This document shows, in pieces, positions 9,550 to 19,356 of a stretch of DNA of 64,000 nucleotides. The position numbers and the translations under genes were made by a program. Under the pieces are notes generated by a model. It was not told the origin of the DNA and ran no database searches. It saw only the letters and a list, made by a program, of their open reading frames with translations. Origin of the DNA: Hyphomicrobiales bacterium (GTDB taxonomy: Bacteria; Pseudomonadota; Alphaproteobacteria; Rhizobiales; Rhizobiaceae); assembly GCA_900473915.1 (NCBI GenBank), contig UCNG01000010.1, positions 124,001 through 188,000 of the forward strand, read 5' to 3'. How positions within the stretch are numbered: the stretch's first letter is position 1; each line of letters starts with the position of its first letter.

Positions 9550-11202
9550 ATGCTCCGTATTGCCGTTGCGCAGCTCAATCCCGTCATGGGCGATATCGCC
9601 GGAAACCTGGCCAAGGCACGCGCGGCGCGCGCTGAAGCCGCCAGGATGCAGGCCGATCTCATTTTGTTTACAGAACTGTTCATCTCCGGTTACCCACCGG
9701 AAGATCTGGTTTTAAAACCGTCCTTTCTTGCGGCGTGCGAAAAGGCCGTTCAGGAGCTCGCAAGTGATACCGCCGACGGCGGTCCAGGTGTTATCATCGG
9801 TACGCCCCTTAAGCGTGAGAGCGGACTGCATAACTCTATCGCGGTTCTGGACGCGGGGGAGGTGATTGCCGAACGGTTTAAGGTTGATCTGCCGAATTAT
9901 GGCGAGTTTGATGAGAAGCGCGTATTTGAGGCAGGTCCGATGCCGGGACCGATCAATTTCCGCGGTGTCCGCATCGGCATTCCCATCTGTGAAGATATTT
10001 GGGGCGATCTCGGTGTCGCCGAAACGCTGGCGGAGAGTGGAGCAGAAATTTTACTCGTGCCGAACGGTTCGCCCTATCACCGTGCGAAGATGGACCGACG
10101 GCATCAGGTTGTCCTGAAACAGGTAATCGAAACCGAACTGCCGATGGTTTATGCTAATCAGGTTGGCGGACAGGATGAACTGGTATTCGATGGCGGTTCG
10201 TTCGCGTTCAATGCCGACCGCTCGCTCTGTCTGCAAATGCCGCAGTTCGCGGAACAGATTTCGCTGACCATTTGGAACAAAGAGAATGATGGCTGGCGCT
10301 GCGAAGAAGGGGAGAAGGCCATTCTTCCAGAAGGGCTCGAAGCCGATTATTCAGCCTGCATGCTGGGCTTGCGTGACTATGTGAACAAGAACGGTTTCAA
10401 GGATGTCGTGCTCGGACTCTCGGGCGGCATTGATTCGGCAATCTGTGCGGCCTTGGGCGTCGACGCCTTGGGCAAGGACCGCGTTCGCTGCATCATGCTG
10501 CCTTACCGCTACACCTCCGACGAGTCGCTGAAAGATGCCGCTGACTGTGCAAAGGCGCTCGGTGTTCGATACGATATTGTTCCAATCGCCGCACCGGTTG
10601 AGGGCTTTCTTGAAGCGCTGCATCCGCTGTTTTCGGGAACCGAGAGTGGTGTTACCGAAGAAAACCTGCAGAGCCGTGCACGCGGAACCATTCTGATGGC
10701 GGTTTCGAACAAGTTCGGTTCGATGGTTGTCACTACAGGCAATAAGTCTGAAATGTCGGTGGGCTATGCGACGCTTTACGGCGACATGAATGGCGGGTTC
10801 AATCCGATCAAGGATGTCTACAAGATGCAAGTCTATGCGATGTCCGAATGGCGTAACAGCCATGTACCGAATGGCGCGCTTGGCCCATCGGGTGAAGTAA
10901 TCCCCCACAACATCATTTCCAAGGCTCCATCCGCTGAGCTGCGCGAAAACCAAACGGATCAGGACAGCTTGCCTCCCTATCCGGTTCTGGACGATATCCT
11001 TGAATGCCTCGTCGAAAATGAAATGAGCAACACCGAGATTGCTGCTCGCGGTTATCCGCTCGAAACGGTTCAACGGATAGAGCATCTGCTTTATCTGGCT
11101 GAATATAAGCGCCGACAATCGGCACCTGGTGTCAAAATTACCAAGAAGAATTTCGGACGCGATCGCCGCTACCCTATAACGAACCGCTTCCGCGACCGCT
11201 GA
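9550..11202 (+). CDS. nadE: Glutamine-dependent NAD(+) synthetase
   Basis: The last step of NAD biosynthesis: amidates nicotinate adenine dinucleotide using glutamine. The 550-residue protein joins a nitrilase-type glutaminase domain (about 1-265; catalytic Glu in [14 protein letters not shown], Lys in [11 protein letters not shown], Cys in [10 protein letters not shown]) to a synthetase domain with the ATP pyrophosphatase loop LSGGIDSA. The start [11 protein letters not shown] at 9550 is the conserved N-terminus; an ATG at 9523 would add nine residues and cannot be excluded, since neither has a strong ribosome site. gltX follows after 11 nt, suggesting a nadE-gltX transcript. Confidence 0.95.
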   Translation: MLRIAVAQLNPVMGDIAGNLAKARAARAEAARMQADLILFTELFISGYPPEDLVLKPSFLAACEKAVQELASDTADGGPGVIIGTPLKRESGLHNSIAVLDAGEVIAERFKVDLPNYGEFDEKRVFEAGPMPGPINFRGVRIGIPICEDIWGDLGVAETLAESGAEILLVPNGSPYHRAKMDRRHQVVLKQVIETELPMVYANQVGGQDELVFDGGSFAFNADRSLCLQMPQFAEQISLTIWNKENDGWRCEEGEKAILPEGLEADYSACMLGLRDYVNKNGFKDVVLGLSGGIDSAICAALGVDALGKDRVRCIMLPYRYTSDESLKDAADCAKALGVRYDIVPIAAPVEGFLEALHPLFSGTESGVTEENLQSRARGTILMAVSNKFGSMVVTTGNKSEMSVGYATLYGDMNGGFNPIKDVYKMQVYAMSEWRNSHVPNGALGPSGEVIPHNIISKAPSAELRENQTDQDSLPPYPVLDDILECLVENEMSNTEIAARGYPLETVQRIEHLLYLAEYKRRQSAPGVKITKKNFGRDRRYPITNRFRDR

Positions 11203-11213
11203 AAGACATTGAA

Positions 11214-12587
11214 ATGACCGTAATCGTTCGTTTTGCTCCGTCGCCGACGGGCTATATTCATATTGGCAACACGCGCACGGCGCTTTCAAATTGGCTTTTC
11301 GCTCAAAAAAATGGCGGCAAGTTCATACTGCGCTATGACGATACCGATGTTGAGCGATCCAGGGAAGAGTACGCACAGGCAATTGCCGTCGATCTCGATT
11401 GGCTCGGTGTCAAACCTGATCGTGTCGAATATCAATCGAAGCGTTTCGATGTTTATGCCAAGGCAGTGGAGAAGCTCAAACAGGCTGGCCTGCTCTATGC
11501 TTGTTATGAAACGGCTGAAGAACTGGAGCGGCGCCGCAAGTTGCGTCTCGCACGCCGGCTTCCGCCGGTATATGGCCGTGAAGGCTTAAAACTGACTGAC
11601 GAAGAGAAAGCAGCCTTTGAAGCCGAAGGGCGCAAGCCGCACTGGCGTTTCCTGCTACCCAATTTTGATGTCGATCCCTTTAACACCAAGCGTACCGAGG
11701 TACATTGGGACGATCTGGTTCGCGGCCCGCAAACTGTTGATCTGGCTTCAATGTCCGATCCGGTGCTGGTGCGTGAGGATGGCACATATCTCTATACCCT
11801 CCCGTCCGTGGTGGACGATATAGATCTCGGTGTTACGCATATTATTCGTGGCGATGACCATGTGACGAATACGGGTGTACAGATCGCAATTTTCGAAGCG
11901 TTAGGAGCCAAGGCGCCAGTTTTTGGGCACCATAATCTGCTGACGACGATTTCGGGCGAGGGGCTTTCAAAGCGAACCGGCGCTCTATCTGTCGGCTCAC
12001 TGCGCGAAGCAGGTTTTGAGCCTATGGCAGTCGCCTCACTGGCGATTCTGATCGGTACGTCGGAAAGTGTTTCGGCAGAACCCAATATGGCAAGTCTTGC
12101 CGAGCATTTTGATCTGGCCTCGATATCGAAGTCTTCGGCTAAATTTGATCCCGCAGAGTTGGATACGCTCAACCGCGCCCTGCTGCACGCGATGTCATTT
12201 TCAGAAGCCGAGCCGCGCCTGGCAGCCTTTGGCATTTCCGGCGACAAGGCCGAACCATTCTGGATGGCGGTACGGGGAAATCTCGAACGTTTCAAGGATG
12301 TGGTTCATTGGTGGTCTATCGTTGACGGTGAACTACCTGAAATGCCGGACCTGTCTGAAGAAGATCGTGCTTTCCTGCGCGAAGCATTCACCCTTCTGCC
12401 ACCTGCTCCTTGGGATCATCAAACCTGGAAAAGCTGGACGGAGGCAGTAAAGGCTGCAACGGGACGCAAGGGCAAGAACCTATTCATGCCCCTGCGGTTG
12501 GCGCTTACGGGGCAGGTGCATGGGCCGGAGCTGGCTGACCTGCTAGTGCTGATTGGTCCGGAAAGAAGTCTGAGCCGACGACCCTGA
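11214..12587 (+). CDS. gltX: Glutamyl-tRNA synthetase
   Basis: Charges tRNA-Glu. The 457-residue class I synthetase has the HIGH-type motif in [15 protein letters not shown] and a KMSKS-type GEGLSKRTG. This is the shorter of the two GltX forms usual in this group, so a second gltX probably lies elsewhere; whether this copy charges tRNA-Glu or tRNA-Gln is not decidable here. It starts 11 nt after nadE. Its last 83 nt overlap the antisense 3' end of the lipoprotein gene at 12505-13239. Confidence 0.95.
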   Translation: MTVIVRFAPSPTGYIHIGNTRTALSNWLFAQKNGGKFILRYDDTDVERSREEYAQAIAVDLDWLGVKPDRVEYQSKRFDVYAKAVEKLKQAGLLYACYETAEELERRRKLRLARRLPPVYGREGLKLTDEEKAAFEAEGRKPHWRFLLPNFDVDPFNTKRTEVHWDDLVRGPQTVDLASMSDPVLVREDGTYLYTLPSVVDDIDLGVTHIIRGDDHVTNTGVQIAIFEALGAKAPVFGHHNLLTTISGEGLSKRTGALSVGSLREAGFEPMAVASLAILIGTSESVSAEPNMASLAEHFDLASISKSSAKFDPAELDTLNRALLHAMSFSEAEPRLAAFGISGDKAEPFWMAVRGNLERFKDVVHWWSIVDGELPEMPDLSEEDRAFLREAFTLLPPAPWDHQTWKSWTEAVKAATGRKGKNLFMPLRLALTGQVHGPELADLLVLIGPERSLSRRP

Positions 12588-13239
12588 CTTTTGTGTTTTC
12601 CGTATAAGGGCGCTCAACGGGTGGTGCCGACGTGACGGGGGCGACATAGGCCGGAGTGTTTGATGTTTGCACCGTTGAGGCGGGGATATAGTCAACCTTC
12701 TCGGCTTTGATGGGGGCCGGAATTTCATAGACAGGCAATGCTATGGCGCTGGCTATTTTGGCTTTGGGCCGGGTTATGGTTTTTGACTTCTGCTGCGGTA
12801 TAAGCACAGTTTTTGATCGCGGCTTCTTGGGAGTTACGATCCAAGAAGCGCGGCACGATTTGACATGCCTGGATGGCGACGGACGTCCAGCAAGCGCCAT
12901 ATTCAATTCGTGAACGCGCTCGCGTAGAGTTTGCGTTTCAGTTTTCAGTTTATCTGTTTTTGTGAGCAGTTTGGCGCACTGCGCTGATTTGACGGCTGGT
13001 GTAAACAGGCTTCCCATGCAGCGATCCTGAGTTGCAGTCGCTCTCAAACGAGAAAGACTGGCTTCCTTTTGGTCAAGAAGCGACTGGGTCGAGAGAAGAT
13101 GTTTCTTCAGTTGTTTCTGCTCGGCTGGCGTACACAAATCTCTGGGGGCTGTCGTCGTGCAGCCAGCCAGCGCTGCCGAGGCTATCAAAAGTACTGAATA
13201 AAACAGCTTTCTATTAGGACATAATGAAATAATAGACAT
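12505..13239 (-). CDS. Putative lipoprotein with coiled-coil and Pro/Ala-rich tail
   Basis: A 244-residue exported protein of no family I recognise. It has a lipoprotein signal ([11 protein letters not shown]), so the cysteine would be lipidated. After the anchor comes a helical region with [22 protein letters not shown] (coiled-coil-like), two widely spaced Cys, then a low-complexity Lys/Pro/Val-rich tail. The ATG at 13239 has GAGGT upstream; an in-frame ATG eight codons earlier lacks one. The region upstream carries a CtrA-type word and a perfect inverted repeat. Its 3' end runs antisense into gltX for 83 nt. Confidence 0.7.
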   Translation of the reverse strand: MSIISLCPNRKLFYSVLLIASAALAGCTTTAPRDLCTPAEQKQLKKHLLSTQSLLDQKEASLSRLRATATQDRCMGSLFTPAVKSAQCAKLLTKTDKLKTETQTLRERVHELNMALAGRPSPSRHVKSCRASWIVTPKKPRSKTVLIPQQKSKTITRPKAKIASAIALPVYEIPAPIKAEKVDYIPASTVQTSNTPAYVAPVTSAPPVERPYTENTKVRVVGSDFFPDQSALAGQPAPAHAPAP

Positions 13240-13286
13240 GATGACCTCGCAAGATATAACCATGTCATCATGTTTGAAAAATATAG

Positions 13287-13301
13287 TTAATTAAACATTA
13301 A
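13287..13301. promoter_or_regulatory. Candidate CtrA box (TTAA-N7-TTAA)
   Basis: TTAATTAAACATTAA gives TTAA repeats separated by exactly 7 nt, the consensus of the alphaproteobacterial cell-cycle regulator CtrA. It lies 48-62 nt before the lipoprotein start. The surrounding sequence is AT-rich, so a chance match is possible. Confidence 0.35.
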
Positions 13302-13330
13302 TGGCGAGTATATTTAAGTATACTCGCCAT
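13301..13330. repeat. Perfect 12-bp inverted repeat between maeB and the lipoprotein gene
   Basis: ATGGCGAGTATA (13301-13312) and TATACTCGCCAT (13319-13330) are exact reverse complements around the 6-nt loop TTTAAG. It lies 30 nt past the maeB stop and 62 nt before the lipoprotein start, both on the minus strand. There is no T-run, so it is either a rho-assisted end for maeB or an operator. Confidence 0.6.
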
Positions 13331-13359
13331 ATAATGTCATTATTTTAAATAAAGCTAAC

Positions 13360-15699
13360 TTAGATATTCTTAATAATTCGCTTGCTACGCAAGGTTTCTC
13401 CCGATTTTTGCAATGCTTCAACCACTGCCAGCGCAGTCATGTTGACGACGCCGCGCGAGGTAACGGAAGGAGTCAGAATGTGTGCCGGTCGTGCCGCACC
13501 GAGCAGAATCGGCCCCACGTGCAAAGCATCCGTTACCATTTTGACCACATTCAGCGTGATGTTTGCAGCGTCGAGGTTCGGGAAGACAAGAAGATTGGCC
13601 TCACCTTTCAGCCGCGAATTCGGGAATACGCGGTCGCGCAACGCTTGGGAGAGAGCAGAGTCTCCATGCATTTCACCATCGGATTCGAGTTCCGGTGCTT
13701 TCTCGGCGAGGATTGCGGCTGCTTCGCGCATTTTTTCTGCGCTGGCTGACTCTTTCGATCCGAAATTGGAATGCGATACCAAGGCCGCTTTTGGCTCAAT
13801 ACCGAAGCGGCTGATTTCCTTCGCGGCGAGAATTGCCATTTCGGCGACTTCGTTTGCGCTTGGTTCGACGTTGACATAAGTGTCTGTAAGGAAGAGGGCG
13901 CCACGCTGCGAGATCAGCAGGCTCAATGCAGAATAGTCCCGGATGCCTGGAACCTTTCCGATGATCTGGCGCACGACGCGGAGGTGGCGTTCGAACCGGC
14001 CTTCAAGGCCACAGATCATGGCGTCAGCTTCATCCCGCATAACGGCCAGAGCGGCAATTGCGGTCGAGTTTGTACGCACGATAGTACGCGCGGCTTCCGG
14101 TGTGACGCCCTGTCTGCCGGTATATGACAGATAAAGGTCGACATAGTCGCGATAACGCGGATCGTCTTCGGGATTGATGAGTTCGAAATCCGTTCCCGGA
14201 CGGATTTTCAAACCATAGCGACGCAGGCGTGTTTCGATGACCTGCGGGCGGCCTACGAGAATCGGTGCGGCAATCCGCTCCTCGATCACGACCTGAGCAG
14301 CACGCAGCACGCGCTCATCTTCACCGTCAGCATAAATAACGCGTTTCGGCTTTTCTTGAGCGCGAGCTGCAGCGAACACCGGCTTCATGATGAGACCGGA
14401 ACGGAAGACGAAACGATTCAGGCGGTCGAGATAGGCTTCCATGTCTTCGATCGGCCGCGTGGCCACGCCTGTTTCCATGGCGGCTTTCGCCACTGCCGGG
14501 GCGATGCGCAAAATAAGGCGCTGATCGAACGGCGAAGGTATGATGTAGTCCGGCCCGAAAGTGGGCGTATCGCCCGAATAGGCACGCGCGGCGACATCCG
14601 AAGGCTCTTCGCGGGCGAGAGCAGCGATGGCGCGTACAGCGGCCAGCTTCATTTCCTCGTTGATTGCTGTTGCTCCGACGTCGAGCGCGCCACGAAAGAT
14701 ATAAGGAAAGCACAGAACGTTGTTGACCTGGTTCGGATAATCCGAACGACCGGTACAAATCATGGCATCGGCGCGAGCCGCACGTGCCTCTTCCGGCATG
14801 ATTTCCGGTTTTGGATTGGCCAGCGCCATGATCAGCGGGTTTTCGGCCATTTGCTTCAGAAGTTCGGGCTTCAGAACACCCGCAGCGGAAAGGCCGAGGA
14901 AGACGTCAGCACCACCGATAACGTCGGCCAGAGTGCGGGCGTCCGTCTTCTGCGCGTAAACTTCCTTCCAGCGATCCATCAGCGTGTTACGGCCTTCGTA
15001 GACAACACCTTCGAGATCGCAGACCCAGATATTTTCGCGCTTTGCGCCGAGATTGACCAGAAGATTAAGGCAGGCAAGAGCCGCCGCACCTGCACCGGAG
15101 GTGACAATCTTGGCATCACTGATTTTCTTGCCGGCCAGTTCCAGTCCGTTCAGCACTGCGGAAGCAACAATAATCGCCGTGCCGTGCTGGTCGTCATGGA
15201 AGACAGGGATGTTCATTTTTGCGCGAAGCTGCTCTTCGACTTCGAAGCACTCAGGTGCCTTGATATCTTCGAGATTTATACCGCCGAAAGTTGGTTCCAA
15301 AGCGGCGACAACGTCGACAATGCGGTCGATTTCATGCGCATCAATTTCGATGTCGAACACGTCGATATCGGCGAATTTCTTAAAGAGAACAGCCTTTCCT
15401 TCCATCACCGGTTTGGAGGCAAGCGCACCGATATTGCCAAGGCCAAGAACTGCAGTGCCGTTAGACACGACGGCAACGAGATTGCCTCGCGCCGTGTATT
15501 CGGCGGCGGTTGCGGGGTCTTCGTGGATTGCGAGGCATGGCGCAGCGACGCCAGGCGAGTAGGCCAGCGCCAGATCTCGCTGGTTGCCAAGGGGCTTTGT
15601 CGCCTGAATTTCCAGCTTTCCGGGCTTCGGATAACGATGGAAGAACAGAGCTGCTTCATCGAAATCCGAACGGGAAGTGGAAGGTGTTTTCTTGGTCAT
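13360..15699 (-). CDS. maeB: NADP-dependent malic enzyme with C-terminal phosphotransacetylase-like domain
   Basis: Decarboxylates malate to pyruvate, generating NADPH and linking C4-dicarboxylate use to gluconeogenesis. The 779-residue protein is the long MaeB form: malic enzyme N-terminal domain ([33 protein letters not shown]), NAD(P)-binding domain ([12 protein letters not shown]), then from about residue 440 a PTA/PTB domain that in homologues is regulatory (acetyl-CoA) rather than catalytic. The ATG at 15699 ([21 protein letters not shown]) is chosen; the frame is open 32 codons further but those are not conserved-looking. It is a single gene by spacing. Confidence 0.95.
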   Translation of the reverse strand: MTKKTPSTSRSDFDEAALFFHRYPKPGKLEIQATKPLGNQRDLALAYSPGVAAPCLAIHEDPATAAEYTARGNLVAVVSNGTAVLGLGNIGALASKPVMEGKAVLFKKFADIDVFDIEIDAHEIDRIVDVVAALEPTFGGINLEDIKAPECFEVEEQLRAKMNIPVFHDDQHGTAIIVASAVLNGLELAGKKISDAKIVTSGAGAAALACLNLLVNLGAKRENIWVCDLEGVVYEGRNTLMDRWKEVYAQKTDARTLADVIGGADVFLGLSAAGVLKPELLKQMAENPLIMALANPKPEIMPEEARAARADAMICTGRSDYPNQVNNVLCFPYIFRGALDVGATAINEEMKLAAVRAIAALAREEPSDVAARAYSGDTPTFGPDYIIPSPFDQRLILRIAPAVAKAAMETGVATRPIEDMEAYLDRLNRFVFRSGLIMKPVFAAARAQEKPKRVIYADGEDERVLRAAQVVIEERIAAPILVGRPQVIETRLRRYGLKIRPGTDFELINPEDDPRYRDYVDLYLSYTGRQGVTPEAARTIVRTNSTAIAALAVMRDEADAMICGLEGRFERHLRVVRQIIGKVPGIRDYSALSLLISQRGALFLTDTYVNVEPSANEVAEMAILAAKEISRFGIEPKAALVSHSNFGSKESASAEKMREAAAILAEKAPELESDGEMHGDSALSQALRDRVFPNSRLKGEANLLVFPNLDAANITLNVVKMVTDALHVGPILLGAARPAHILTPSVTSRGVVNMTALAVVEALQKSGETLRSKRIIKNI

Positions 15700-15894
15700 G
15701 GTCGCATCGCTTTCCAAAATCTTTCGCGCAGGGCTGGAGCCATTTGCACGGGAGGGCGCGGATTCGCATACAGGTTGTGCATGACGCTTCCGCACACCGG
15801 GCCATTATTGTTCTTAGTCTATCGGCTCAAATCTCAGTAGGCCCGTTTTCGAGAATGAGTTTTTCCAAATTTGCAGTTCTATCGTTTGGTGCTG

Positions 15895-16674
15895 CTAAAA
15901 TGCACTCTGATAGGCGCCGCCATCGATAACGAGATTCTGCCCGGTAATGAACCCGGAATGTTCCGAGCAAAGGAAGGCGCAGGCCTGACCGAACTCTTTC
16001 GGCTGGCCTATCCGCTTGGCGGGAATTGTCGAGGCCCGCTTTGCGGCTTCTTCTTCCGGTGTTGTACCATTCTTCTGGGCCGAGAACGCAAAACCGTTGC
16101 GAAGACGATCTGTGTCGAACGCGCCGGGAAGGATGTTGTTGATGGTCACATTGGAGGCCGCGACTGTACGTGCGACGCCAGCAAGAAATGCAGTCAGGCC
16201 AGCGCGGGCACCGGAGGAGAGGTCAAGGCCGGGAATGGGAGCATATACCGATGTCGATGTGATGTTGACGATACGCCCAAATCGGCGTGCGACCATCCCG
16301 TCGATCACGGCTTTGATCAGCTCTATCGGCGTAACCATATTTTGTGTCACGCCTTGAAGAATGGCATCTCGATCAAGAAGGCGAAAATCCTTGAATGCCG
16401 GGCCGCCATTATTGTTCACGAGAATATCAGGTGCGGGGCAGGCGGACAGCAGTTCAGCCTGTCCTTCGGGGCTTGATATGTCTGCCGCGACCGCATCAAC
16501 CTTCACGCCAAACGTCTTGCGAATTGTATCCGCCGTTGCAGCGAGCGTTTCTTCATTTCGTCCATTCAGAACGAGATCGCATCCGGCTTCGGCGAGCGCC
16601 TCGGCACAAGCTCGTCCGAGCCCTTTACTGGAAGCGCACACAATTGCTTTTCGACCCTTCAGGCCCAAGTCCAC
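15895..16674 (-). CDS. Atypical short-chain dehydrogenase/reductase family protein
   Basis: A 259-residue SDR-fold protein, probably an NAD(P)-dependent oxidoreductase or a relative that has lost the chemistry. The nucleotide-binding loop is CASSKGLGRA instead of TGxxxGIG, and NNNGGP replaces the usual NNAG. The catalytic Ser is present in NITSTS, but the YxxxK pair is replaced by SSGAR, giving Ser and Arg. The same departure is known in a BKR-like SDR subgroup. The start is a GTG with GAGG 8 nt upstream. It is separated from maeB by about 195 nt. Substrate unknown. Confidence 0.85.
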   Translation of the reverse strand: MDLGLKGRKAIVCASSKGLGRACAEALAEAGCDLVLNGRNEETLAATADTIRKTFGVKVDAVAADISSPEGQAELLSACPAPDILVNNNGGPAFKDFRLLDRDAILQGVTQNMVTPIELIKAVIDGMVARRFGRIVNITSTSVYAPIPGLDLSSGARAGLTAFLAGVARTVAASNVTINNILPGAFDTDRLRNGFAFSAQKNGTTPEEEAAKRASTIPAKRIGQPKEFGQACAFLCSEHSGFITGQNLVIDGGAYQSAF

Positions 16675-16820
16675 GGCTCGATCCTCGCATTCTGTTCAAG
16701 TTTTAGAGACATGCCACCAAGCAAGCGGTCCAATCAACCAGATTCTGGTTTACAGGAGCATGTGTCCACCTTTTAGAACCAGAAGACGCAATATTCGCGA
16801 ACAATATTTGGTGAACGGCG

Positions 16821-17975
16821 TTATTCATGAGGTGGAGTGAATTCCGCTCTCGGTCGTATCAGTGATCCATTGTCCACCTGTTCCAGCGCGTGGGCAAGCC
16901 AACCTGCGATGCGCGCGAGCGCAAACAGAAGCAGTGGTGCCTCGGCTGGCAGTTCATATAGTTCAGTCACTGCGGCGAGCGCGAAATCAATATTCGGTTT
17001 CTCTCCCAGGATGTCCGCAGCGCTTCGTTCCAAATCACGATAGATGGCGGGCAATTCCAGTTGTTCCAGCAAAGCGGAAGCGCGAACGTCTCCTGTTTCC
17101 CGGTAAAGGGGATGACCGAACAAATGAATTTGCGTGCCTTGTCTGAGCTGGTCTTTGATGGCGGCTTCGGGACCTATTTCCCGAGCTTGGGCAACAATAG
17201 CTGCTGCGGCCGTGGCTGCTCTGCCATGTCTGGGGCCGATCAATGTTGATAATCCGGCCAGTGTTGCTGCAGACAATGGAGCGCCTGTGGAGGCGGCGAC
17301 GCGGGTTGCGAATGCCGACGCGTTGAGTTCGTGGTCTGCCAGAAGCACGAGAATACGTCGAATAATATCGCTTGCCTGCGGCTTTTGCCAGACAGAAGCA
17401 ATACGCTCATGCATGGGCATATCGGATATAGATACGCCAAGAGCAGTATTGTGGAACAATTGTAGCAGACCGAAAGCCTCTTGCTGCAGGATTGCTGCGG
17501 AACGTCCGGAACTGGGCAGGTCGTTCGCTGCTCGGACGGCAAAGGTGGTGAACAGGCGTTCCAACGGTGCAGAGCATGGCTGCTGTCGACATAGCGGCAT
17601 CTCTCCGCGGGCACCGCCGCTATTGTCGAAATTCATCTGCCATAGCAGGGCGGCCACTTGTTCCAACGTTGCCGTTTCCGACAGCTCAGCCGCATCGCAG
17701 CCGCGATAGAGCAAACGGCCATCAATAATGGTCGAAATGCCGGAGCGCATGATCGGAAGCCCCCAGCGAATAGTGTCAGCAGCAACAGTACTATCTCTAT
17801 TGCGACCCGGACGTCTGCCGGCCAGACGATGAACGTCTTCTGATCGATAGAGGCTGCGTCTGGGATCATCGGGCTGCGGCTTGGAACGGATGCGACCACG
17901 ACTGACATTGGCATAAAGCGTCTGAGGCTTTGTCTGAAGAATGGATAGCGCTTCTTCCGCTGTAAGCCAGTTCAT
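16821..17975 (-). CDS. Citrate synthase-like protein with N-terminal helix-turn-helix domain
   Basis: A 384-residue fusion. Residues 1-55 (LTAEEALSILQ, LYANVSRGRI, SEDVHRLAGRR) resemble an excisionase/MerR-type DNA-binding helix-turn-helix with its wing. The rest is a citrate synthase fold that keeps the three catalytic positions: His in DHELNASAF, His in FGHPLYRETGDVRA, Asp in KPNIDFAL. It could be a citrate or 2-methylcitrate synthase that also binds DNA, or a regulator that uses the enzyme fold as a sensor for oxaloacetate or an acyl-CoA. It is transcribed divergently from a second citrate-synthase-like gene, the typical layout of a regulator and its target. GGGAG precedes the ATG. Confidence 0.85.
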   Translation of the reverse strand: MNWLTAEEALSILQTKPQTLYANVSRGRIRSKPQPDDPRRSLYRSEDVHRLAGRRPGRNRDSTVAADTIRWGLPIMRSGISTIIDGRLLYRGCDAAELSETATLEQVAALLWQMNFDNSGGARGEMPLCRQQPCSAPLERLFTTFAVRAANDLPSSGRSAAILQQEAFGLLQLFHNTALGVSISDMPMHERIASVWQKPQASDIIRRILVLLADHELNASAFATRVAASTGAPLSAATLAGLSTLIGPRHGRAATAAAAIVAQAREIGPEAAIKDQLRQGTQIHLFGHPLYRETGDVRASALLEQLELPAIYRDLERSAADILGEKPNIDFALAAVTELYELPAEAPLLLFALARIAGWLAHALEQVDNGSLIRPRAEFTPPHE

Positions 17976-18062
17976 TATTGCTCCCTACATTGATCGATTT
18001 CATCAAGATTGACGTCAACTATACTTGGAGAGAATGTCGAAAGGCAAACAAGGAGAATTACT
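17976..18062. promoter_or_regulatory. Divergent promoter region with TTGACGTCAA palindrome
   Basis: This 87-bp gap separates the two citrate-synthase-like genes. At 18009-18018 it holds the perfect 10-bp palindrome TTGACGTCAA, which also supplies a -35-like TTGACG for the right-hand gene. Its position between divergent genes makes it a good candidate operator for the HTH-citrate synthase protein. Confidence 0.4.
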
Positions 18063-19157
18063 ATGAATAGCGGACTTGAAGACGTGATCGCTGCCGAAAC
18101 CGTGCTGTCAGACGTCGATGGGCTTGCAGGCAGGCTGGTTATTCGCGGTCGATCGCTGGACGATCTGGTTCCGCACAGCAGCGTCGAAGATGGAATAGAA
18201 CTTCTATGGGACGGTTTTTTTGAAGGCCTCCCCACAGGAGCAGAACTTCAGCAGGCTCTGGGCGAAGCCCGTTTGCAGGTATTTCATCATACCGATGCGC
18301 TTGACGATGCATTGATGGAAATGTCTCCAATAGAAGCGCTGCGCGCATTGATGGCGCGCATTCCAGATGAAGACGACGTGACCGCCGCTTTGCATCTGAT
18401 GGCCGCACCGGCGGTTTTCACAACAGCCATTCTGCGCGCCCACAAGGGACGGCGGCCTATCCGTCCTGATCCGACGCTTCCGCACAGTGCGGACATACTT
18501 CGCATGATGAATGCGGCAATGCCCGATGAAGCAGAAGTTGCCGGGCTGGATACTTACCTTGTGACAGTTTGCGATCATGGATTGAATGCGTCGACCTTCG
18601 CCGCCCGCGTCGTGGCATCGACACGGGCTGGCCTGACCTCGTCTCTGCTTGCTGCGATCAGCGCATTGAAGGGACCGCTCCACGGTGGTGCTCCGGGACC
18701 GGTACTCGATATGCTCGATGCCATCGGCAGGCCCGCGAACGCCGAATGGTGGCTTGAATCAGCAATTGCCGATGGGGAACGGCTGATGGGGTTCGGTCAT
18801 CGGGTTTATCGGGTACGTGATCCACGTGCCGATGCCCTGAAAGGTGCTTTGAAGCGTATCGAATCCCTTGGGCATGAACGTGGAAAACACCGGGTTGAAT
18901 TGGCTGAGGCAGTTGAGAAAGCTGCCATAGCAGTTCTCAAGCGCCACAAGCCGGATCGGCCCCTCGAAACCAATGTCGAGTTCTATACCGCTCTTTTGCT
19001 TGAGCAACTGGGTTTCCCGCGTGAGGCCTTCACGTGTGTCTTTGCCATGGGGAGAACCATGGGGTGGATAGCTCACTGCCGGGAGCAGGCTGCAACGAAC
19101 AAGCTCATTCGTCCGCAGTCGCGTTATGTTGGCCCAAAGGTCGAACTCGTTGCTTGA
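18063..19157 (+). CDS. Citrate synthase/methylcitrate synthase-like protein
   Basis: A 364-residue citrate synthase-family protein without the DNA-binding domain. It has the first catalytic His in CDHGLNASTFAARV and the second in MGFGHRVYRVRDPRA; at the third position, normally Asp in an NVDFY motif, it reads NVEFY, so the general base is Glu. It is shorter than the main TCA-cycle enzyme (about 430 residues). The ATG at 18063 has AAGGAG upstream, preferred over an in-frame codon at 18009 inside the promoter palindrome. It may form a functional unit with the divergent fusion protein. Substrate specificity (acetyl-CoA, propionyl-CoA or other) is open. Confidence 0.85.
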   Translation: MNSGLEDVIAAETVLSDVDGLAGRLVIRGRSLDDLVPHSSVEDGIELLWDGFFEGLPTGAELQQALGEARLQVFHHTDALDDALMEMSPIEALRALMARIPDEDDVTAALHLMAAPAVFTTAILRAHKGRRPIRPDPTLPHSADILRMMNAAMPDEAEVAGLDTYLVTVCDHGLNASTFAARVVASTRAGLTSSLLAAISALKGPLHGGAPGPVLDMLDAIGRPANAEWWLESAIADGERLMGFGHRVYRVRDPRADALKGALKRIESLGHERGKHRVELAEAVEKAAIAVLKRHKPDRPLETNVEFYTALLLEQLGFPREAFTCVFAMGRTMGWIAHCREQAATNKLIRPQSRYVGPKVELVA

Positions 19158-19285
19158 CGCATAGTCCACGAGACCAACACTTAGCTTTAGAAAGAACAGC
19201 CGGGAGCGCGGATTTGATTTATTCAGGTCGGCGCTCCTGGCGTATTCGAAGCTACGTGAAGTTGCTTTTCGCACTACAAAAACAG

Positions 19286-19303
19286 CTGTCATATCGCTGT
19301 GAC
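19286..19303 (+). promoter_or_regulatory. Pho box (PhoB-binding site) of the plcP-agt operon
   Basis: CTGTCAT (19286-19292), four spacer bases, and CTGTGAC (19297-19303) form the two direct 7-mer repeats of a PhoB box at the canonical 11-bp period, with one mismatch in 14. It lies 54 nt before the ATG of the metallophosphoesterase gene. It predicts induction by phosphate starvation. Confidence 0.85.
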
Positions 19304-19356
19304 AGGAATCGGGTTTTCTGCGCCCAGATCAGGTTGCCATTGAAGGGGACAACCAA

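Noticed and set aside
14356-15840. 494-residue plus-strand frame opposite maeB
   Set aside because: Shadow of maeB, whose malic enzyme and phosphotransacetylase motifs are unmistakable.
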